Of a stretch of DNA of 10,377 bases, positions 7,046-10,377 are shown in pieces. Within the stretch, counting starts at the first letter, position 1, and the number at the start of each line of letters is the position of its first letter. A program made the translations under genes and the position numbers. The stretch covers positions 1-10,377 of the forward strand of contig CAIKYI010000347.1 in NCBI GenBank assembly GCA_903831545.1, written 5' to 3'. The notes beneath the pieces were generated by a model. The model worked only from the letters and a program-made list of their open reading frames with translations, was not told the DNA's origin and did no database searches. The stretch is from an uncultured Methylobacter sp. (lineage in GTDB: Bacteria; Pseudomonadota; Gammaproteobacteria; Methylococcales; Methylomonadaceae).

Positions 7046-7051
7046 TATCAA

Positions 7052-7057
7052 CACCTT
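7052..7057 (-). promoter_or_regulatory. Shine-Dalgarno that decides the start of the CBU_0592-type gene
   Basis: On the minus strand AAGGTG is followed by 6 nt and then ATG at 7045. The position favours the ATG over the upstream in-frame GTG at 7054, which lies inside this site. Confidence 0.55.
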
Positions 7058-7150
7058 GTCAGTTAGATTTTTTCCAAGGAATGAACCGTTCCAAGTGCGG
7101 TAAGCAAATTCTCTATAATTGTTTTAAATGCAGCGATGTCGAGGTTTGCA

Positions 7151-7172
7151 TACTATATAAGGGAAACTATAG
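7151..7172. repeat. Inverted repeat ACTATA-N10-TATAGT
   Basis: Perfect 6-bp arms separated by 10 nt, in the divergent intergenic region, about 30 bp upstream of the -35 element of the chemoreceptor promoter. The position suits an operator, or overlapping -10-like elements for the minus-strand gene, since each arm resembles TATAAT-type sequence. Confidence 0.35.
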
Positions 7173-7202
7173 TCGTTAATTTGATCGTTTTCAGCAATTC
7201 TT

Positions 7203-7231
7203 TTGACTTGAAGTAGCGCGCGAAATATTAT
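7203..7231 (+). promoter_or_regulatory. Sigma-70-type promoter for the chemoreceptor gene
   Basis: TTGACT (7203-7208) and TATTAT (7226-7231) each match the -35 and -10 consensus at 5 of 6 positions, with an ideal 17-bp spacer. Transcription would begin near 7238, leaving a leader of about 175 nt. I see no sigma-28 (FliA) promoter, which many chemoreceptor genes use, so expression may be constitutive or regulated by factors acting on this promoter. Confidence 0.6.
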
Positions 7232-7413
7232 GGTTGTTAGACAAATTTAAGAATATATGACTGTCCAAGCGTGGCCAAGTTTTCTAAGATTCGACAGTAG
7301 GGCTTGATACTATAAAACAGCTTCACAAATATTGGGTTATTGACGGTTTTGTCGCGCTTACACTGACTGCATAGGGAACATTGGATTATCTGTAAAATTC
7401 GGGGTATACAATT

Positions 7414-8925
7414 ATGAAAACGCTTAAAGTTAAAACCAGTTTGATATCAGGTTTTGGTGTCATGCTGTTATTGCTGGCTATTGTTGCCGGCATTAGTGTT
7501 AAAAACATGAATGATCTCAATGTGAGTTTGGATGATATTGTTAATGACAAATTCCCCAAAACCGCGTGGACTAATAAAATTGCCGCCAATGTGAATGTCA
7601 TTGCACGGGCAATGCGCAATGTTCTGCTTATTAAAGACGTCGATAAAATAGCACAAGAACTTAAGCGTATTGATGATGCTCTTAAGAACATCGACGAAAA
7701 TATGGTGCAACTGGAAAGTAAAATCAAAAGCCCGGAAGGAACGGCTTTGCTTACAAAGGTAAAAGACACTGGCACCACCTATCTGACCGCACAAAAGAAA
7801 TTTATCCGGCTTGTCAATGAGCATAAGCAAAGTGAAGCAATTGACTATTTGCTGGCCGAACTGCGAACCATGCAAACTGCCTACATGACGGCGATTGACA
7901 AGCTGACAGAGTATCAGGTCAGGTTAATGAAAGAGGCGGGAGAAAATGGTAACCATCTGGTTGGCAAAGCTTTGCTTGATATTTTTATTGTTTCCGGTAT
8001 TTCACTGTTTATTGGTGTGTTTTTAACTTTTTTTCTGATTCGGACCTTGATGAAGCAACTCGGTGGTGAACCTGCTTATGCCGCTGAGGCCGTTATCAAA
8101 ATGGCCAATGGCGATCTTGGTTTAGATATTTCCTTAATAAAGGGTGATCACGGCAGTTTGCTGTTTGCGCTTAAAAATTTGCGTGACCAACTTAGTGGTG
8201 TTGTCTATAAAGTTCGCTGCAATTCGGATGCCTTGGGAAGCGCCTCTCAGGAAGTGAGTGCAACGGCTCAATCCATAAGTCAAAGCGCTACTGAACAGGC
8301 ATCAGGGGTTGAAGAGACTACGTCTTCAATTGAAGAGTTGACGGCTTCGGTAAAACAAAATGCTGACAATGCTAAAGTCACCAATAATATTGCCACAACG
8401 GCGGCACAAGAAGCCGCTAACGGCGGCCTGGCTGTAAAACGCACCGTTGCAGCCATGAAAGAAATTGCCGATAAAATTGGTTTAATTGAAGATATTGCCT
8501 ATAAAACCAATTTGTTGTCACTCAATGCCGCCATTGAGGCAGCACGAGCCGGTGAACATGGCAGAGGCTTTACTGTTGTTGCTGCCGAAGTAAGAAAGCT
8601 GGCGGAAAATAGTCGCGTTATCTCGCAGGAAATTAATAAACTGGCAAAAGACAGTGTCAAAATTGCTGAAGAAGCGGGTAATCTGTTAGAGAAAATGGTG
8701 CCAAATATTCAGCAAACCGCAGATTTAGTCGGAGAGATTGCGGCATCTTCAGAAGAACAGGCTCAAGGCATTGGCCAAATTAGCGATGCGGTTGGGCAAC
8801 TTGATAAAGCGGCACAACAAAATGCGGCGGGCTCAGAGGAACTTGCCGCAACAGCCGAAGAACTTAGCGGTCAGGCACTGCAACTGCAAGAGGTTATGGA
8901 ATTCTTTAAAGTGGGTAATCGTTAA
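7414..8925 (+). CDS. Methyl-accepting chemotaxis protein with four-helix-bundle sensor
   Basis: Transmembrane chemoreceptor of 503 residues that would signal through CheW/CheA to the flagellar or pilus motor. TM1 is at about 9-28; a periplasmic helical sensor of four-helix-bundle (4HB_MCP) type at 29-185, with the [10 protein letters not shown] and RAMRNVLL helices typical of it; TM2 at about 188-210; a HAMP-like linker starting [10 protein letters not shown] (216-225), with GDL at 233-235; then a long coiled-coil signalling domain from about 265 to 498. The hairpin tip [20 protein letters not shown] (361-380), then EHGRGF, is well conserved; Lys364 replaces the Gln common in AFQTN and is known in this subclass. 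Glu-rich adaptation stretches are visible ([10 protein letters not shown], 300-309; [10 protein letters not shown], 475-484). There is no C-terminal NWETF-type CheR tether. The ligand cannot be predicted. GGGGT (7401-7405) serves as Shine-Dalgarno, 8 nt before ATG. No che genes are adjacent. Confidence 0.95.
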   Translation: MKTLKVKTSLISGFGVMLLLLAIVAGISVKNMNDLNVSLDDIVNDKFPKTAWTNKIAANVNVIARAMRNVLLIKDVDKIAQELKRIDDALKNIDENMVQLESKIKSPEGTALLTKVKDTGTTYLTAQKKFIRLVNEHKQSEAIDYLLAELRTMQTAYMTAIDKLTEYQVRLMKEAGENGNHLVGKALLDIFIVSGISLFIGVFLTFFLIRTLMKQLGGEPAYAAEAVIKMANGDLGLDISLIKGDHGSLLFALKNLRDQLSGVVYKVRCNSDALGSASQEVSATAQSISQSATEQASGVEETTSSIEELTASVKQNADNAKVTNNIATTAAQEAANGGLAVKRTVAAMKEIADKIGLIEDIAYKTNLLSLNAAIEAARAGEHGRGFTVVAAEVRKLAENSRVISQEINKLAKDSVKIAEEAGNLLEKMVPNIQQTADLVGEIAASSEEQAQGIGQISDAVGQLDKAAQQNAAGSEELAATAEELSGQALQLQEVMEFFKVGNR

Positions 8926-8944
8926 GCCTGAATAAACATTGCTG

Positions 8945-8995
8945 AGCCACCGATGAGCTTGATACACAAATGTTTACATCGGTTGATCTGTGGCT
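8945..8995. terminator. Inverted repeat between convergent genes, possible bidirectional terminator
   Basis: AGCCAC (8945-8950) pairs with GTGGCT (8990-8995), and inside it CGATG (8951-8955) pairs with CATCG (8977-8981), leaving an 8-nt bulge on the right arm. It stands 20 nt after the chemoreceptor stop and about 40 bp from the stop of the convergent minus-strand gene. Neither side has a proper T-tract, so this is a stem-loop at the expected place for a terminator rather than a textbook intrinsic terminator. Confidence 0.4.
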
Positions 8996-9037
8996 AAACA
9001 AGGTTTTAAGTAAGTTTGTTGATCTGAAAGTCATGTT

Positions 9038-9625
9038 TTATGACACTTGATCATTCCTCATTAACCGTTTTAACACATCCCAGGCCGAGCGAAGGTTTGA
9101 CTCGGGTTTAAGTAACAGCCAGGTAATCAGTATTTCATCAAGGGCCGCAACTATGCATAGTACGGCTGCAATTCGAAATGGCCAGGCTGGGCCGCCCAGA
9201 AAAAGTACGTATAAGGAAGAGCCCATCGCAGCCGCCGCGATTTTAACTCCCCAAGTGTGATAGCTGGTAAAACAGCCAAATTTGTAGATACCTGCAGCCG
9301 CAGGTAACAGGCAACTCGCAATAATAAAAACCACAAAAATCAGCTCTCTGTTCACAATAGCCGGCCACAGCCACCAGCAGCCTAGCGCTACAGTCAAATA
9401 AGTGATTACATCAGCCCAGCTGTCAAGGGTTGCGCCAAACTCGGTAACCTGTCCGGTTAATCGTGCGACCATGCCGTCAACCAAATCACTGAAAAAAGTG
9501 ACCGCTAAAAGCGCCATAAAAGCAATGGGGTAATTATTCCAGGCTAGCCACAGCAAGATTGGCGCAGCGATGAACCGGAATCCGGTCAGGAGATTTGGCA
9601 AGGTTAGTTTGGACGGTTTTTTCAT
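9038..9625 (-). CDS. CDP-alcohol phosphatidyltransferase family membrane protein
   Basis: Integral membrane enzyme of phospholipid synthesis that joins a phosphatidyl group from CDP-diacylglycerol to an alcohol. The 195-residue product carries the complete family signature D-x2-DG-x2-AR-x8-G-x3-D-x3-D: Asp47, Asp50-Gly51, Ala54-Arg55, Gly64, Asp68 and Asp72, all present. Membrane helices flank it at about 16-31, 34-50, 73-90, 95-113, 126-143 and 150-172. The size and NLLTGFR start (11-17) resemble PgsA or CDP-OH cardiolipin synthases, but the alcohol acceptor cannot be named from sequence alone. ATG 9625 is chosen because it overlaps the upstream gene's stop as ATGA, a sign of translational coupling, and because the conserved N-terminus starts there; the frame is open upstream to 9673 without family similarity. 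Confidence 0.88.
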   Translation of the reverse strand: MKKPSKLTLPNLLTGFRFIAAPILLWLAWNNYPIAFMALLAVTFFSDLVDGMVARLTGQVTEFGATLDSWADVITYLTVALGCWWLWPAIVNRELIFVVFIIASCLLPAAAGIYKFGCFTSYHTWGVKIAAAAMGSSLYVLFLGGPAWPFRIAAVLCIVAALDEILITWLLLKPESNLRSAWDVLKRLMRNDQVS

Positions 9626-10374
9626 AAGGTAAATGCAGCGGTCAGGGGTGAGTGATCTGACAGTGTGTGCCAAGGCGCTTTGGTCAGCCGTTCACAGGAA
9701 AGAAGATTTAAGCCGCGATAATAAATGCGATCCATCTTTAAAAAGGGTAACCAGGATGGAAAGCTTCGCGCATACCGCCCTTGACTGATGTGAAAAACTT
9801 CCTCTAGTCCCAGGTGTTCATGAAAAAGACGGTCGGCCTGTCCCAGCCAGTCGTTAAAATCACCGGCTATAATCAGCGGAGCGTCAGGAGGTACATGGCT
9901 ATCAATACGCGCAGAAAGCTTGTTGAGTTGCAGGCGGCGCTCTTTACCGAGCAAACCCAAATGTATGCACACAATATGTAAATCCTGAGGACTCCCGGGT
10001 AATTGAATAAAACCATGCATCAGGCTGCGGCTGGCCCAGGGGAAGGGTGACACATTGATGTTTTCGAGGAGTTGGAACGGATATTTACTCAAGATGGCAT
10101 TGCCGTGATGACCGGCAGTGTAAACCGCATTCTTGCCGTAAGCGTGGAAAGGCCAGGTGGTTTCAGCGAGAAATTCAAGCGGCGATAAAGCTGGCCAGTC
10201 GACTATTTTCTTTTGATGACGAGTATGCTCACCCTGTACTTCCTGCAGGAAAATCAAATCGGCGTCAGCAATTTGTAACGCGTCCCTAATCTGGTGCAGG
10301 ACAAAGCGTCGGTTGCCGCTGTCGAAACCTTTATGGATGTTATAAGTTAATACCCGTAAACCATTTTTATTCAT
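9622..10374 (-). CDS. Endonuclease/exonuclease/phosphatase (EEP) family protein, YbhP-like
   Basis: Metal-dependent phosphoesterase fold shared by DNase I, exonuclease III, sphingomyelinases and inositol phosphatases. The 250-residue product has the catalytic motifs in order: TYNIHKG (10-16, Asn12), LQEV (43-46, Glu45 metal ligand), GHHGNAILSK (88-97), HLGLL (138-142, catalytic His138), GDFNDW (171-176, Asp172/Asn174), MDRIYY (214-219) and SDHSPL (239-244, Asp240/His241). No signal peptide is seen. It most resembles YbhP-type proteins, which in E. coli are encoded beside a cardiolipin synthase; here the partner is a CDP-alcohol phosphatidyltransferase overlapping by 4 bp, so a phospholipid-related phosphodiesterase role is an attractive inference. 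The ATG lies 3 bp from the window edge, so a Shine-Dalgarno or longer start cannot be checked, but the N-terminus fits the family. Confidence 0.88.
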   Translation of the reverse strand: MNKNGLRVLTYNIHKGFDSGNRRFVLHQIRDALQIADADLIFLQEVQGEHTRHQKKIVDWPALSPLEFLAETTWPFHAYGKNAVYTAGHHGNAILSKYPFQLLENINVSPFPWASRSLMHGFIQLPGSPQDLHIVCIHLGLLGKERRLQLNKLSARIDSHVPPDAPLIIAGDFNDWLGQADRLFHEHLGLEEVFHISQGRYARSFPSWLPFLKMDRIYYRGLNLLSCERLTKAPWHTLSDHSPLTAAFTL

Positions 10375-10377
10375 AGG

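Larger units (their letters stand above)
7046..7413. other. 368-bp intergenic region between divergent membrane-protein and chemoreceptor genes
   Basis: No gene is visible. The region holds the Shine-Dalgarno of the small membrane protein gene, an inverted repeat ACTATA/TATAGT, a strong-looking promoter facing the chemoreceptor gene, and about 175 nt of untranslated leader. In the leader ACTGTC (7260-7265) and GACAGT (7293-7298) can pair around a 27-nt loop. I recognise no cyclic-di-GMP or other known riboswitch consensus in it. Confidence 0.6.

Noticed and set aside
7238..7413. Riboswitch (such as cyclic-di-GMP type) in the chemoreceptor leader
   Set aside because: No recognisable core consensus is present; only a simple 6-bp long-range pairing can be drawn.
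7386..7875. Antisense open frames of 130 and 135 codons over the chemoreceptor 5' end
   Set aside because: They are shadows of a strong coding region with TM1 and the sensor domain in frame.

Overview
The window is a moderately AT-rich stretch of bacterial chromosome, most likely from a hopanoid-making gammaproteobacterium. An aerobic methanotroph of the Methylococcales type is my best guess. It rests on an HpnN-type hopanoid RND transporter, an ApbE lipoprotein of proteobacterial type and a gammaproteobacterial style of small membrane protein and chemoreceptor. No taxonomic marker (rRNA, methane monooxygenase) is present, so this placement is inference. I see no rRNA, tRNA, CRISPR array, insertion sequence or phage gene.

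Layout. (1) 1-3208, minus strand: apbE (FAD:protein FMN transferase lipoprotein) followed after 17 bp by hpnN, whose 3' end runs off the left edge. They look like one transcription unit of cell-envelope proteins. (2) 3209-3920: a long AT-rich intergenic region between divergent units, with several small repeats and inverted repeats. (3) 3921-6765, plus strand: a two-gene unit of an SbmA/YddA-type ABC membrane protein with a fused nucleotide-binding domain, then a cytoplasmic GH5 enzyme resembling exo-beta-1,3-glucanases. (4) 6809-7045, minus strand: a small three-helix CBU_0592-type membrane protein, convergent with the GH5 gene. (5) 7046-7413: an intergenic region with a good sigma-70-like promoter for the next gene. 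(6) 7414-8925, plus strand: a methyl-accepting chemotaxis protein. (7) 9038-10374, minus strand: an endonuclease/exonuclease/phosphatase-family protein whose stop codon overlaps the start of a CDP-alcohol phosphatidyltransferase, an operon probably concerned with phospholipids.

The most unusual element is the ABC protein at 3921-5612. The reading frame is intact and the membrane domain is well conserved. Yet all five canonical ATPase motifs of the nucleotide-binding domain are altered at their key residues: Walker A lysine, Q-loop glutamine, signature glycine, Walker B aspartate and switch histidine. It looks like a pseudo-ATPase version of a family whose relatives SbmA and BacA lack the nucleotide-binding domain and run on the proton gradient. 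Its pairing with a glucanase-like cytoplasmic hydrolase suggests an uncharacterised uptake-and-cleavage or envelope-glycan module. That function is inference only.
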